Below are positions 53,560-62,880 of a stretch of 64,000 nucleotides of DNA, piece after piece. Numbering within the stretch: the first letter of the stretch is position 1; every line of letters begins with the position of its first letter. Source of the DNA: Streptomyces sp. NBC_01485 (GTDB taxonomy: Bacteria > Actinomycetota > Actinomycetes > Streptomycetales > Streptomycetaceae). Position numbers and translations under genes: made by a program. The notes under the pieces are model-generated. The model did no database searches. It was not told where the DNA came from and saw only the letters and a list, made by a program, of their open reading frames with translations. The stretch is taken from NCBI RefSeq assembly GCF_036227125.1, contig NZ_CP109435.1, positions 7,006,001-7,070,000 on the forward strand, in the 5' to 3' direction.

Positions 53560-54660
53560 GTGTCGCAGAGTCGCAGTCCGCAGCAGATCCCGGTCGTCGT
53601 ACTCGCCGGATTCCTCGGCTCCGGCAAGACGACCCTGCTCAACCATCTCCTGCATCGCAGCGGCGGCAGCCGGATCGGCGCGATCGTGAACGACTTCGGC
53701 GCGATCGAGATCGACGCCATGGCGGTGGCCGGCGCGCTCGGCGACTCCACCGTCTCCCTCGGCAACGGCTGCCTGTGCTGCGCCGTCGACGCCAGTGAAC
53801 TCGACGTCTACCTCGAACGGCTCGCCGCGCCGGCTGTCGGCATCGACGTCATCGTCATCGAGGCCAGCGGTCTCGCCGAGCCCCGGGAACTCGTGCGGAT
53901 GGTGCTCGCCAGCGAGCATCCCGGCATCGTCTACGGCGGGCTCGTCGAGGTCGTCGACGCCGCCGAGTTCGACGAGACCCGGGCCAGGCATCCCGAGGTC
54001 GACCGGCACCTCGCCCTCGCCGACCTTGTCGTGGTGAACAAGCTCGACCGCGCGCCCGACGCCGAGCGCGTCCTGGGGCTCGTCCGGTCCCTCACCGACC
54101 GGGCCGCCGTCGTCCCCGCCACCTACGGCCGCGTCGACCCCGAGTTCCTCTTCGACTGCCGGCCGAGCGAGGAGCGGGTCGGGCAGCTCTCCTTCGACGA
54201 CCTGCACGACCACACCGGCGGCGACCACACCGCGGACGATCACACCGACCACCTCCACACCGCCTACGACAGCCTCTCCTTCACCGCCGAGGCCCCCCTC
54301 GACCCGCGTCGCCTGATGGGGTTCCTCGACAGCAGGCCCGAAGGGCTGTACCGGATCAAGGGGTACGTCGACTTCGGCCCGCACGACCTGGCCAACCGGT
54401 ACGCCGTACACGCCGTCGGCCGCTTCCTCCGCTTCTACCCGGAACCCTGGCCGGCCGCGGCCGCCCGCCTCACCCAGCTCGTCCTGATCGGTTCCGGCAT
54501 CGACACCGCCGCCCTCGGCAAGGAACTCGAAGCGTGCGTGAACGACGCCCCACACGCCGACGAACACGGCATGTGGGGCGTCCTGCGCTTCGTCCAAGGC
54601 CCCGAGGAAGAGGCTTTCCCTGAAGCCGAAGCCGAAGCGGAGGCAGAAGCCGAGGTTTAG
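53560..54660 (+). CDS. COG0523/CobW-family metal-chaperone GTPase
   Basis: A 366-residue GTPase: GFLGSGKTTLLNHLL (Walker A), GCLCCAVD (CxCC metal site), IEASGLAEP (Walker B/switch), VVVNKLDRA (NKxD), and a CobW C-terminal domain (YRIKGYVDFG, FLRFYPEPWP). Residues about 217-240 form a His/Asp linker (HDHTGGDHTADDHTDHLH) able to bind zinc or nickel. The C terminus is an Ala-Glu repeat. The family inserts or buffers metals, often zinc. The GTG at 53560 follows AGAGAGG. It is convergent with parC, only 21 bases apart. Confidence 0.92.
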   Translation: MSQSRSPQQIPVVVLAGFLGSGKTTLLNHLLHRSGGSRIGAIVNDFGAIEIDAMAVAGALGDSTVSLGNGCLCCAVDASELDVYLERLAAPAVGIDVIVIEASGLAEPRELVRMVLASEHPGIVYGGLVEVVDAAEFDETRARHPEVDRHLALADLVVVNKLDRAPDAERVLGLVRSLTDRAAVVPATYGRVDPEFLFDCRPSEERVGQLSFDDLHDHTGGDHTADDHTDHLHTAYDSLSFTAEAPLDPRRLMGFLDSRPEGLYRIKGYVDFGPHDLANRYAVHAVGRFLRFYPEPWPAAAARLTQLVLIGSGIDTAALGKELEACVNDAPHADEHGMWGVLRFVQGPEEEAFPEAEAEAEAEAEV

Positions 54661-54681
54661 ACCCAGCCCCCAGACCGAGGC

Positions 54682-57165
54682 TTAGACCGGGCCCGCCACC
54701 ACCGAGATCGTCTTCGGCAGGGACACGCCCGATCCGTCGCGGCGCGGGTCGATCTCCGGCAGGTCGACCGGCAGGCCGTTCTTCTGGGCCGCCTTGGCGG
54801 GGACGGGGCCCGCCCAGGCCAGGGACAGGCAGTCCTCGCCCTTCAGGAACCGCTGGCAGCGCACACCGCCGGTGGCGCGGCCCTTGCGCGGATACTGGTC
54901 GAAGGGGGTGAGCTTGGCGGTCGTCTGCACGGAGTCGTCCAGGGTGCCGCGCGAGCCCGCGATCGTGAAGACCATCGCGTCCGCCGCGGGGTCCACGGCC
55001 GTGAACGAGATCACCTTCGCGCCCTCGGTGAGCTTGACGCCCGCCATACCGCCCGCCGGACGGCCCTGCGGGCGCACCTGCGAGGCCTGGAAGCGCAGCA
55101 GTTGGGCGTCGTCGGTGATGAAGACCAGGTCCTCCTCGCCGGTGCGCAGCTCGATGGCGCCGACGATCCGGTCGCCGTCCTTGAGGGTGATGACCTCCAA
55201 CTCGTCCTTGTTGGTCGGGTAGTCGGGCACGACCCGCTTGACCACGCCCTGCTCCGTGCCGATGGCCAGGCCCGGGGACGACTCGTCGAGCGTGGTCAGA
55301 CAGACCACCGTCTCGTCGCCCTCCAGGGAGACGAACTCCGCCACCGGGGCGCCGCCCGAGAGGTTCGGCGCCGCCGCCGTGTCCGGGAGCTGCGGCAGGT
55401 CGACGACGTTGATCCGCAGCAGCCGGCCCGACGAGATGACCGCGCCGATCTCCCCGCGCGCGGTGGCCGGCACCGCCGAGACGATCACGTCGTGCTTGGT
55501 GCGCTTGTCGTCGGCGTTCTCGGTGTCTTCGGCGTCCTCGGCGTTCGCCGCGAAGGGATCGCCGTTCGCCGTGCGGGCCAGCAGCCCGGTGGAGGACAGC
55601 AGGACGCGGCACGGGTCGTCCGCGACCTGGAGCGGTACGGCGGAGGCCGTGACGCCCGACGACTCCAGCAGGACCGTACGCCGCTCGGTGCCGAACTTCT
55701 TCGCCACCGCGGCCAGTTCGGCCGAGACCAGCTTGCGCAGCTCCGCGTCCGAGTCAAGGATCCGGGTCAGCTCGGCGATCTCCGCGTTGAGCCTCTCCTT
55801 CTCCGCCTCCAGTTCGATGCGGTCGAACCTGGTGAGCCGGCGCAGCGGGGTGTCCAGGATGTACTGGGTCTGGATCTCCGACAGCGAGAAGCGCTCCATC
55901 AGGCGCTCCTTCGCCTGCGCGCTGTTGTCGCTGGAGCGGATCAGCCGGATGACCTCGTCGATGTCGACGAGCGCCGTCAGCAGGCCATCCACCAGGTGCA
56001 GCCGGTCGCGGCGCTTGGCGCGGCGGAACTCGCTGCGGCGGCGCACGACGGTGAAGCGGTGGTCGAGGTAGACCTCCAGGAGCTCCTTGAGGCCCAGCGT
56101 GAGCGGCTGGCCGTCGACCAGCGCCACGTTGTTGATGCCGAAGGACTCCTCCATCGGCGTCAGCTTGTAGAGCTGCTCCAGGACCGCCTCCGGCACGAAG
56201 CCGTTCTTGATCTCGATGACCAGACGCAGGCCGTGCGCACGGTCGGTGAGGTCCTTGACGTCGGCGATGCCCTGGATCTTCTTCGAGCCGACCAGGTCCT
56301 TGATCTTGGCGATGACCTTCTCGGGGCCGACGGTGAAGGGCAGTTCGGTGACCACCAGGCCCTTGCGACGGGCCGTCACCGTGTCCACCGACACCGTGGC
56401 ACGGATCTTGAAGGTGCCGCGGCCGTTCTCGTAGGCGTCCCGGATGCCGGAGAGGCCGACGATCCGGCCGCCGGTGGGCAGGTCGGGGCCCGGAACGTAC
56501 TTCATCAGGGCATCCAGATCCGCGCCCGGGTAGCGGATCAGGTGCCGGGCGGCCGCGATGACCTCGCCCAGGTTGTGCGGCGGCATGTTCGTGGCCATGC
56601 CGACCGCGATCCCGGACGCGCCGTTGACCAGCAGGTTCGGGAACGCGGCGGGCAGCGCCACCGGTTCCTGCTCCTGGCCGTCGTAGTTGGGCGTGAAGTC
56701 GACCGTGTCCTCGTCGATCGACTCGGTCATCAGGCTCGTGGCCTCGGCCTGGCGGCACTCGGTGTACCGCATGGCGGCCGGCGGGTCGTCGTTGCCCAGG
56801 GAGCCGAAGTTGCCGTGGCCGTCGATCAGCGGCACGCGCATGGAGAAGGGCTGCGCCATGCGCACCAGGGCGTCGTAGATCGACGCGTCGCCGTGCGGGT
56901 GCAGCTTGCCCATGACCTCGCCGATGACCCGGGCGCACTTCACATAGGCGCGCTCCGGGCGCAGGCCCATCTCGTTCATCTGGTAGACGATGCGGCGGTG
57001 CACCGGCTTGAGGCCGTCGCGGGCGTCCGGCAGGGCGCGGGAGTAGATGACCGAGTACGCGTACTCGAGGAAGGAGCCCTGCATCTCGTCGACGACGTCG
57101 ATGTCGAGGATCCGCTCCTCGTACGACTCGTCGGGCGGCGGGGTCTTCGTGCTGCGGCGGGCCAT
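54682..57165 (-). CDS. parC: GyrA-like type IIA topoisomerase subunit A (ParC)
   Basis: An 827-residue DNA-cleaving subunit. The winged-helix domain has HPHGDASIYDALVRMAQ and AMRYTE with the catalytic Tyr134. The tower, the coiled coil (LEAEKERLNAEIAELTRIL) and a C-terminal beta-propeller with GyrA-box-like repeats (ATGGVRCQRFLKGED) follow. An acidic insertion lies at about 548-562. It is inferred to work with the ParE-like subunit of this window as topoisomerase IV. At the site of E. coli GyrA Ser83 it has Ala94, as is common in actinobacteria, which usually lowers quinolone susceptibility. The ATG follows AAGGAG. Confidence 0.93.
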   Translation of the reverse strand: MARRSTKTPPPDESYEERILDIDVVDEMQGSFLEYAYSVIYSRALPDARDGLKPVHRRIVYQMNEMGLRPERAYVKCARVIGEVMGKLHPHGDASIYDALVRMAQPFSMRVPLIDGHGNFGSLGNDDPPAAMRYTECRQAEATSLMTESIDEDTVDFTPNYDGQEQEPVALPAAFPNLLVNGASGIAVGMATNMPPHNLGEVIAAARHLIRYPGADLDALMKYVPGPDLPTGGRIVGLSGIRDAYENGRGTFKIRATVSVDTVTARRKGLVVTELPFTVGPEKVIAKIKDLVGSKKIQGIADVKDLTDRAHGLRLVIEIKNGFVPEAVLEQLYKLTPMEESFGINNVALVDGQPLTLGLKELLEVYLDHRFTVVRRRSEFRRAKRRDRLHLVDGLLTALVDIDEVIRLIRSSDNSAQAKERLMERFSLSEIQTQYILDTPLRRLTRFDRIELEAEKERLNAEIAELTRILDSDAELRKLVSAELAAVAKKFGTERRTVLLESSGVTASAVPLQVADDPCRVLLSSTGLLARTANGDPFAANAEDAEDTENADDKRTKHDVIVSAVPATARGEIGAVISSGRLLRINVVDLPQLPDTAAAPNLSGGAPVAEFVSLEGDETVVCLTTLDESSPGLAIGTEQGVVKRVVPDYPTNKDELEVITLKDGDRIVGAIELRTGEEDLVFITDDAQLLRFQASQVRPQGRPAGGMAGVKLTEGAKVISFTAVDPAADAMVFTIAGSRGTLDDSVQTTAKLTPFDQYPRKGRATGGVRCQRFLKGEDCLSLAWAGPVPAKAAQKNGLPVDLPEIDPRRDGSGVSLPKTISVVAGPV

Positions 57166-57436
57166 CGCTGCCGGCTCCTTGCTGGGGCGTGTGACGGGAT
57201 CTGACGCGGACCATTGTGGACCGTGGCACTGACAGTGCGGGCGAGGGCCTGGCGTCGGCCGTCCGGCCCTGCGCCAGGAGGCATCTCCTTCACGGTTGCC
57301 CGCAGGCTACGCGATCTCGCTCTGGGCGTACGCCGTCCGGGAACTTCGCCGACCGTCCGCGCGCTTGCATACAGTGGCAGGACCGGCAGGAAAACCGCGG
57401 TTTCGACGACCGCGTCCGCGATCGGAAGGGACGTAC

Positions 57437-58786
57437 ATGCCCATGGGTCACACCGCCACAGCCCAGGCAGGCTCCGGGGGCCTGACAGCGACCGAGCACC
57501 GCCTGGCCAACGGCCTGCGCGTGGTGCTCTCGGAGGACCACCTGACCCCCGTCGCGGCGGTGTGCCTCTGGTACGACGTCGGCTCGCGCCACGAAGTCAA
57601 GGGGCGTACGGGCCTTGCTCACCTTTTCGAGCACCTGATGTTCCAGGGCTCCGGCCAGGTCAAGGGCAACGGCCACTTCGAACTGGTCCAGGGTGCGGGC
57701 GGTTCGCTGAACGGCACCACCAGCTTCGAGCGCACCAACTACTTCGAGACCATGCCCGCCCACCAGCTGGAGCTCGCCCTCTGGCTGGAGGCCGACCGGA
57801 TGGGCTCCCTGCTCGTCTCGCTCGACGACGAGTCGATGGAGAACCAGCGCGACGTCGTCAAGAACGAGCGCCGCCAGCGCTACGACAACGTCCCCTACGG
57901 CACGGCGTTCGAGAAGCTGACCGCCCTCGCCTACCCGGACGGCCACCCCTACCACCACACGCCGATCGGCTCGATGGCCGACCTGGACGCGGCGACCCTG
58001 GAGGACGCGCGCGCGTTCTTCCGGACGTACTACGCGCCCAACAACGCGGTCCTCTCCGTGGTCGGCGACATCGACCCCGAGGAGACCCTCGCCTGGGTCG
58101 AGAAGTACTTCGGCTCCATCCCGGGCCACGACGGCAAGCCCGCGCCCCGGGACGGCTCGCTGCCCGACGTCATCGGCGGGCAACTGCGCGAGATCGTCGA
58201 GGAGGAGGTCCCGGCCCGCGCCCTGATGGCCGCCTACCGCCTGCCGCAGGACGGCACGCGCGCGTGCGACGCCGTCGACCTGGCGCTCACGATCGTGGGC
58301 GGCGGCGAGTCCTCCCGCCTCTACAACCGGCTCGTGCGCCGCGACCGTACGGCCGTCGCGGCCGGCTTCGGCCTGCTGCGGCTCGCCGGCGCGCCCTCCC
58401 TGGGCTGGCTGGACGTGAAGACGTCCGGTGACGTCGAGGTGCCCGTCATCGAGACCGCCATCGACGAGGAGCTCGCCCGGTTCGCCGAGGAGGGCCCCAC
58501 GGCCGAGGAAATGGAGCGCGCCCAGGCCCAGTTGGAGCGCGAGTGGCTCGACCGGCTCGGCACGGTCGCCGGCCGCGCGGACGAACTGTGCCGCTACGCA
58601 GTCCTGTTCGGCGACCCGCAGCTCGCCCTGACCGCCGTCCAGCGCGTGCTGGACGTGACGGCCGAGGAGGTGCAGGAGGTCGCCAAGGCCCGCCTGCGCC
58701 CCGACAACCGCGCGGTGCTCGTCTACGAGCCGACCGCCGCCGAAGCCCCCGCCGACCAGGACGAGAACGAGGAGGCGGCCCGGTGA
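57437..58786 (+). CDS. M16 zinc metallopeptidase, catalytic member
   Basis: A 449-residue pitrilysin-family peptidase. The inverted zinc motif HLFEH (His62, Glu65, His66) is intact, with the downstream Glu ligand region (ENQRDVVKNERRQRYDN). Two M16 half-domains are visible. It overlaps by four bases (GTGA) with a second M16 gene lacking the zinc motif, so the pair should form an active/inactive heterodimer like other bacterial M16B pairs. The ATG at 57437 follows GGAAGGG. No signal peptide is evident, so it is probably cytoplasmic. Confidence 0.93.
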   Translation: MPMGHTATAQAGSGGLTATEHRLANGLRVVLSEDHLTPVAAVCLWYDVGSRHEVKGRTGLAHLFEHLMFQGSGQVKGNGHFELVQGAGGSLNGTTSFERTNYFETMPAHQLELALWLEADRMGSLLVSLDDESMENQRDVVKNERRQRYDNVPYGTAFEKLTALAYPDGHPYHHTPIGSMADLDAATLEDARAFFRTYYAPNNAVLSVVGDIDPEETLAWVEKYFGSIPGHDGKPAPRDGSLPDVIGGQLREIVEEEVPARALMAAYRLPQDGTRACDAVDLALTIVGGGESSRLYNRLVRRDRTAVAAGFGLLRLAGAPSLGWLDVKTSGDVEVPVIETAIDEELARFAEEGPTAEEMERAQAQLEREWLDRLGTVAGRADELCRYAVLFGDPQLALTAVQRVLDVTAEEVQEVAKARLRPDNRAVLVYEPTAAEAPADQDENEEAAR

Positions 58787-60171
58787 CCGAGCTCGCCACG
58801 ATGGACTACCGCCCCCAGCCCCAGGCGGGCGAGGCCAAGCCGTGGGCGTTCCCGGCGCCCGAACGCACCGAGCTGGCCAACGGCCTGACGGTCCTGCACT
58901 GCCACCGCCCCGGCCAGCAGGTCGTCGCCGTCGAGATCCACCTCGACGCGCCCCTGGACGCCGAACCGGCCGACCTCGACGGCGTCGCCACGATCATGGC
59001 GCGCGCCTTCGCCGAGGGCACCGACAAGCACTCCGCCGAGGAGTTCGCCGCCGAACTGGAGCGCTGCGGCGCCACCTTCGACATGCACGCCGACCACCCC
59101 GGCGTCCGCCTCAGCCTCGAAGTGCCGGCCTCGCGTCTGCCCAAGGGCCTCGGTCTGCTCGCCGACGCCCTCAGGGCGCCCGCGTTCACCGACAGCGAGG
59201 TCGAGCGCCTCGTCCACAACCGCCTGGACGAGATCCCGCACGAGCTGGCCAACCCCTCCCGGCGCGCCGCCAAGGAGCTCTCCAAGGAGCTGTTCCCGGC
59301 CACCGCGCGCATGTCCCGCCCGCGCCAGGGCACCGCGGAGACGGTCGAGAAGATCGACTCCGTAGCCGTACGCGCCTTCTACGAGAAGCACGTCCGCCCC
59401 GCCACGGCCACCGCCGTGGTCGTCGGCGACCTCACCGGCGTCGACCTGGACGCGCTCCTCGGCGACACCCTGGGCGCCTGGACGGGCTCCTCGGCGCAGC
59501 CGCGGCCGGTGCCGCCGGTGACCGCCGACGACACCGGCCGGGTCGTCATCGTGGACCGCCCCGGCGCCGTCCAGACGCAGTTGCTGATCGGCCGGATCGG
59601 CGCCGACCGGCACGACCGCGTGTGGCCCGCGCAGGTGCTCGGCACGTACTGCCTCGGCGGTACCCTCACCTCCCGCCTGGACCGCGTCCTGCGCGAGGAG
59701 AAGGGCTACACCTACGGCGTCCGTGCCTTCGGGCAGGTCATGCTGTCCGCCCCGGACGGCTCGGGCGCCGCGATGCTCGCCATCAGCGGCTCCGTGGACA
59801 CCCCGAACACCGGTCCCGCGCTGGAGGACCTGTGGAAGGTGCTGCGCACCCTCGCCGCCGAGGGCCTGACCGACGCCGAGCGTGATGTCGCCGTGCAGAA
59901 CCTGGTCGGGGTGGCGCCGCTGAAGTTCGAGACCGCCGCGGCCGTCGCGGGCACCCTGGCCGACCAGGTCGAGCAGCACCTGCCCGACGACTACCAGGCG
60001 ACGCTGTACCAGCAGCTCGCCGCGACCGGCACCGTGGAGGCCACAGCGGCGGCCGTGAATGCCTTCCCGGTGGACCGGCTGGTGACCGTCCTCGTCGGCG
60101 ACGCGGCTCAGATCAAGGAGCCGGTCGAGGCCCTCGGCATCGGCGAGGTGAAGGTCGTCTCCGCCGAGTAG
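58783..60171 (+). CDS. M16 family protein, non-catalytic partner
   Basis: A 462-residue M16 homologue without HxxEH: the corresponding region reads DLDGVATIMARAFAEGT. The second-domain motif is kept (TSRLDRVLREEKGYTYGVRAF, supplying the Arg/Tyr pair that binds substrate in M16B heterodimers). The GTG overlaps the stop of the catalytic gene by four bases behind GGAGG, so both are coupled and should be made in equal amounts. Confidence 0.92.
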   Translation: MTELATMDYRPQPQAGEAKPWAFPAPERTELANGLTVLHCHRPGQQVVAVEIHLDAPLDAEPADLDGVATIMARAFAEGTDKHSAEEFAAELERCGATFDMHADHPGVRLSLEVPASRLPKGLGLLADALRAPAFTDSEVERLVHNRLDEIPHELANPSRRAAKELSKELFPATARMSRPRQGTAETVEKIDSVAVRAFYEKHVRPATATAVVVGDLTGVDLDALLGDTLGAWTGSSAQPRPVPPVTADDTGRVVIVDRPGAVQTQLLIGRIGADRHDRVWPAQVLGTYCLGGTLTSRLDRVLREEKGYTYGVRAFGQVMLSAPDGSGAAMLAISGSVDTPNTGPALEDLWKVLRTLAAEGLTDAERDVAVQNLVGVAPLKFETAAAVAGTLADQVEQHLPDDYQATLYQQLAATGTVEATAAAVNAFPVDRLVTVLVGDAAQIKEPVEALGIGEVKVVSAE

Positions 60172-60393
60172 CCGGCACGACGGACGCGGGCAACGGCACG
60201 CGCGCGTAGGGGCCCTGGTCGACGGACACGTCACCAGGGCCTCCTGGTGTCCGAATTGAGGTGGAGGCTGCCTGTCTGCCCTGTGGGATGCGCTACAAAA
60301 ACCGGGATTCGTTTGAGGATTCAAAGGTGTCCCGCTTAGCTTCGTCCGGACTGTTCGTCAGGCAGTGCGCCGCAACCGCGGCACCGGACAGCC

Positions 60394-60585
60394 ATCGCCG
60401 AGTCCCCGTACGGCGCGAGCCAGGGGAGCCGGGGACCCTCCCTCCTGTCGCCGCCTTCGCGGCTGGAGGGGCCCAGAAGTCCCTGGGGTGAATCGGACGC
60501 CCGCGCGAGCCGCGAGGGGGCCCGTAGGAGACCTTCCTGCTCCGAACCCGTCAGCTAACCCGGTAGGCGAGAGGGAAGGAAAGGA
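60394..60585 (+). promoter_or_regulatory. c-di-AMP riboswitch (ydaO/yuaA motif)
   Basis: The leader shows the conserved blocks of the ydaO class: CAGGGGAGCCGGGGACC (60421-60437), GGGGTGAATC (60485-60494), GTAGGAGACCTTCCTG and CCGAACCCGTCAGCTAACC (60542-60560), GGTAGGCGAGAGGGAAGG. It ends about 14 bases before the M23 peptidase start. In Streptomyces this riboswitch controls cell-wall hydrolase genes, turning them off at high c-di-AMP. Confidence 0.92.
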
Positions 60586-60598
60586 CACCCCCCGCTTC

Positions 60599-61348
60599 AT
60601 GGCGTCCACCAGTGCCGTCCGCTCCGGGAAGCACCGTCGGCCCAGCCGCATGCAGCGCACCACCGCGCGCGCGGCGGGCGTAGCGGCGCTCACCACCACC
60701 GGTGTCATGGCCACCGTCGCCTCCGTTCCGGCCTTCGCCGCCGAGCCCGCCCCCGAGCAGACCGGGCTGATCCCCGTCGTCACCGCCGGCGAATCCGTCA
60801 TCGAGCAGATCGACGACCAGGTCGCCGTGCAGAAGAAGGCCGCCTACGAGGAGGCCGCGCGCGAGGCGGCCGCCAAGAAGGCCGTGGAGGAGCGCGAGGC
60901 ACGCGTGCGTGCCGCCCGGGAGGCCGAGCGCAAGCTGCTCAACGCCTTCGTGCCGCCGATCACCGGCTCCTACGTCTCCACCGGCTACCACGCCAGCAGT
61001 TCCCTGTGGTCCTCCGGCAGCCACACCGGCATCGACTTCCACGCCGCGACCGGCACCACGGTGCACGCGGTCGGCCTGGGCACCGTCGTCGAGGCCGGCT
61101 GGGGCGGTTCGTACGGCAACCAGATCGTCATCAAGATGAACGACGGCACGTACACCCAGTACGGCCACCTGTCGTCCATCGGCGTCTCGGTGGGCCAGCA
61201 GGTCGCCCCCGGCCAGCAGATCGGCCTGTCCGGCGCGACCGGCAACGTCACCGGCCCGCATCTGCACTTCGAGGCCCGCACCAGCGCGGAGTACGGCTCG
61301 GACATCGACCCGGTCGCCTACCTCCGCCAGCACGGCGTGAACGTCTGA
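60599..61348 (+). CDS. Secreted M23 (LytM) peptidase
   Basis: A 249-residue exported cell-wall endopeptidase. The signal peptide has GVAALTTTGVMATVASVPAFAA (cleavage about residue 48). A coiled coil follows (VQKKAAYEEAAREAAAKKAVEEREARVR). The M23 domain has HTGIDFHA (HxxxD) and GPHLHFEAR (HxH) zinc ligands plus YTQYGHLSSI. It cleaves peptidoglycan cross-links. Expression is expected to follow c-di-AMP through the upstream riboswitch. The ATG at 60599 starts immediately after the leader. A longer in-frame extension would overlap the riboswitch. Confidence 0.94.
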   Translation: MASTSAVRSGKHRRPSRMQRTTARAAGVAALTTTGVMATVASVPAFAAEPAPEQTGLIPVVTAGESVIEQIDDQVAVQKKAAYEEAAREAAAKKAVEEREARVRAAREAERKLLNAFVPPITGSYVSTGYHASSSLWSSGSHTGIDFHAATGTTVHAVGLGTVVEAGWGGSYGNQIVIKMNDGTYTQYGHLSSIGVSVGQQVAPGQQIGLSGATGNVTGPHLHFEARTSAEYGSDIDPVAYLRQHGVNV

Positions 61349-61371
61349 CGACGCACGGCGACAGATCGTCC

Positions 61372-61396
61372 AGCCCCGGCCCTTCCGGCCGGGGCT
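61372..61396 (+). terminator. Terminator of the M23 peptidase gene
   Basis: AGCCCCGGCC-CTTCC-GGCCGGGGCT followed by TTTCG. Confidence 0.85.
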
Positions 61397-61536
61397 TTCG
61401 CCGTTTTCGATGCCTTCCTGTCCAAAAAATATCCCTGGATTCCGGCCCGCCATCGGAAATTCCCGCTCATTGCAATAGAGTCACGGAACACACGTCAATC
61501 GTCGACGTTTCACGGGGATTAAGGCGGAGGTCCGTC

Positions 61537-62232
61537 ATGCGTATTCCGGCGCACTCGGTGTGCACGGCCATCCGGGACGACATCGTCGCGGGTGTCTACG
61601 AGCGCGGCAGCCGCCTCACGGAGGAACTCCTCGCCCGCCGCTACGGCGTGTCCCGCGTCCCCGTCCGGGAGGCGCTGCGCACGCTGGAGGCGGAGGGCTT
61701 CGTCGTCACGCGGCGGCACGCGGGCGCGTGCGTCGCGGAACCGACCGAGCAGGAGGCCGCGGACCTGCTGGAGATGCGCATGCTCCTGGAGCCGCTCGGC
61801 GCCTCCCGGGCCGCCCAGCGGCGCACGGAGGCCCACTTGAAGGTGCTGCGCGGCCTCGTCCGGCTGGGCCAGGAGCGGGCCAGGAGGGGCAACAGCGACG
61901 ATCTGCGCTCCCTGGGGGGCTGGTTCCACGAGACGCTCGCCCAGTCCTCCGGAAGCCACGCCCTGACGTCGATGCTCACCCAGCTGCGCCACAAGATCGC
62001 CTGGATGTACGCGGTGGAGGCGCCGGTCAACCCGGTGGAGTCCTGGGCGGAGCACGGCGCGATCGTGGACGCGGTGGCGCGCGGCGACGGGGAGCGCGCG
62101 CGGGCCGTCACGGCGCTGCACACCGAGCGCTCGACCGCCGTGCACCGGCTGCGCTTTTCCGGCGGACCGGAGCGCGCCGACCGCGTGAGGACTTCGCAAC
62201 CTCCCGTAAACATGACGGGCCTGCGGCATTAA
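61537..62232 (+). CDS. GntR-family regulator with FCD domain
   Basis: A 231-residue FadR-type regulator: winged helix at residues 3-70 (AIRDDIVAGVYERGSRLTEELLARRYGVSRVPVREALRTLEAEGFV) and an all-helical FCD domain (EMRMLLEPLGASRAAQRR, WFHETLAQSSGSHALTSML, HGAIVDAVARGDGERARA). The ATG follows GGCGGAGG. It is convergent with ptsH across a strong terminator. The ligand and targets are unknown. FCD proteins often sense carboxylic or sugar acids. Confidence 0.92.
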   Translation: MRIPAHSVCTAIRDDIVAGVYERGSRLTEELLARRYGVSRVPVREALRTLEAEGFVVTRRHAGACVAEPTEQEAADLLEMRMLLEPLGASRAAQRRTEAHLKVLRGLVRLGQERARRGNSDDLRSLGGWFHETLAQSSGSHALTSMLTQLRHKIAWMYAVEAPVNPVESWAEHGAIVDAVARGDGERARAVTALHTERSTAVHRLRFSGGPERADRVRTSQPPVNMTGLRH

Positions 62233-62302
62233 CACGGGAGCCGTATACAAAGAGGGGGATAATTCGCGGGGGATTATTTCCGCTGCCCGTCAACGGGAAA
62301 TG

Positions 62303-62339
62303 CGAAGGGCTCGCCCGATAATTTCGGACGAGCCCTTCG
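62303..62339. terminator. Bidirectional terminator between gntR-type gene and ptsH
   Basis: A perfect 11-base stem (CGAAGGGCTCG/CGAGCCCTTCG) with an inner CCGA/TCGG pairing. Confidence 0.88.
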
Positions 62340-62418
62340 GAGTTTGCGGGACGACGTCTTTCAAGTGACGAGCACCGCGCCCCTCGAATAAGACAAGGCC
62401 TGCTCGGCCGGTCCTTGC

Positions 62419-62700
62419 TCAGACGGTCTCGGGGAGCTCCTCGAGACCCTCGGCGACCAGCTTCGCCAGCCGGTCGAGGGCGGCTTCCGCACCCTCGGCC
62501 TCGGAGGCGAGGACGATCTCCTCGCCGCCCGTGGCGCCCAGGCCGAGAACGGCCAGCATGGAGGCCGCGTTGACGGGGTTGCCGTCGGCCTTGGCGATCG
62601 TCACCGGGATACCTGCGGCCGTGGTGGCCCGGACGAAGATGGAAGCGGGGCGGGCGTGAAGGCCCTCGGCCCAGCCGACGTTGACGCGGCGCTCAGCCAT
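62419..62700 (-). CDS. ptsH: HPr, phosphocarrier of the PTS
   Basis: A 93-residue HPr. GLHARPAS carries the phosphorylated His15, and NPVNAASMLAVLGLGATGGEEI replaces the Ser46 region, with Ser47 in AASML possibly equivalent. It passes phosphate from enzyme I to sugar-specific IIA proteins, including those for N-acetylglucosamine and fructose in Streptomyces. The ATG at 62700 gives the family's usual length, and the longer frame to 62748 is unneeded. Confidence 0.96.
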   Translation of the reverse strand: MAERRVNVGWAEGLHARPASIFVRATTAAGIPVTIAKADGNPVNAASMLAVLGLGATGGEEIVLASEAEGAEAALDRLAKLVAEGLEELPETV

Positions 62701-62880
62701 GTGATGCTGCCCTTCAGTGTTCAGGTTGTCTAGACCAGTGTTCCACACGTGAAGCGTGTGAGGGACGGGTCCTCGCGACCCGTCCCGGTGCGCGGACGTC
62801 GGATCGCGGCCTCGATCCGACGTCCGTCCTCCACAGACTGCCTCGCGCCGTCGTCAGATGCGAGCCGTACTCTGGGCCCC

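Noticed and set aside
60365..60598. N-terminal extension of the M23 peptidase
   Set aside because: The in-frame open stretch overlaps the c-di-AMP riboswitch and would place the signal peptide internally.
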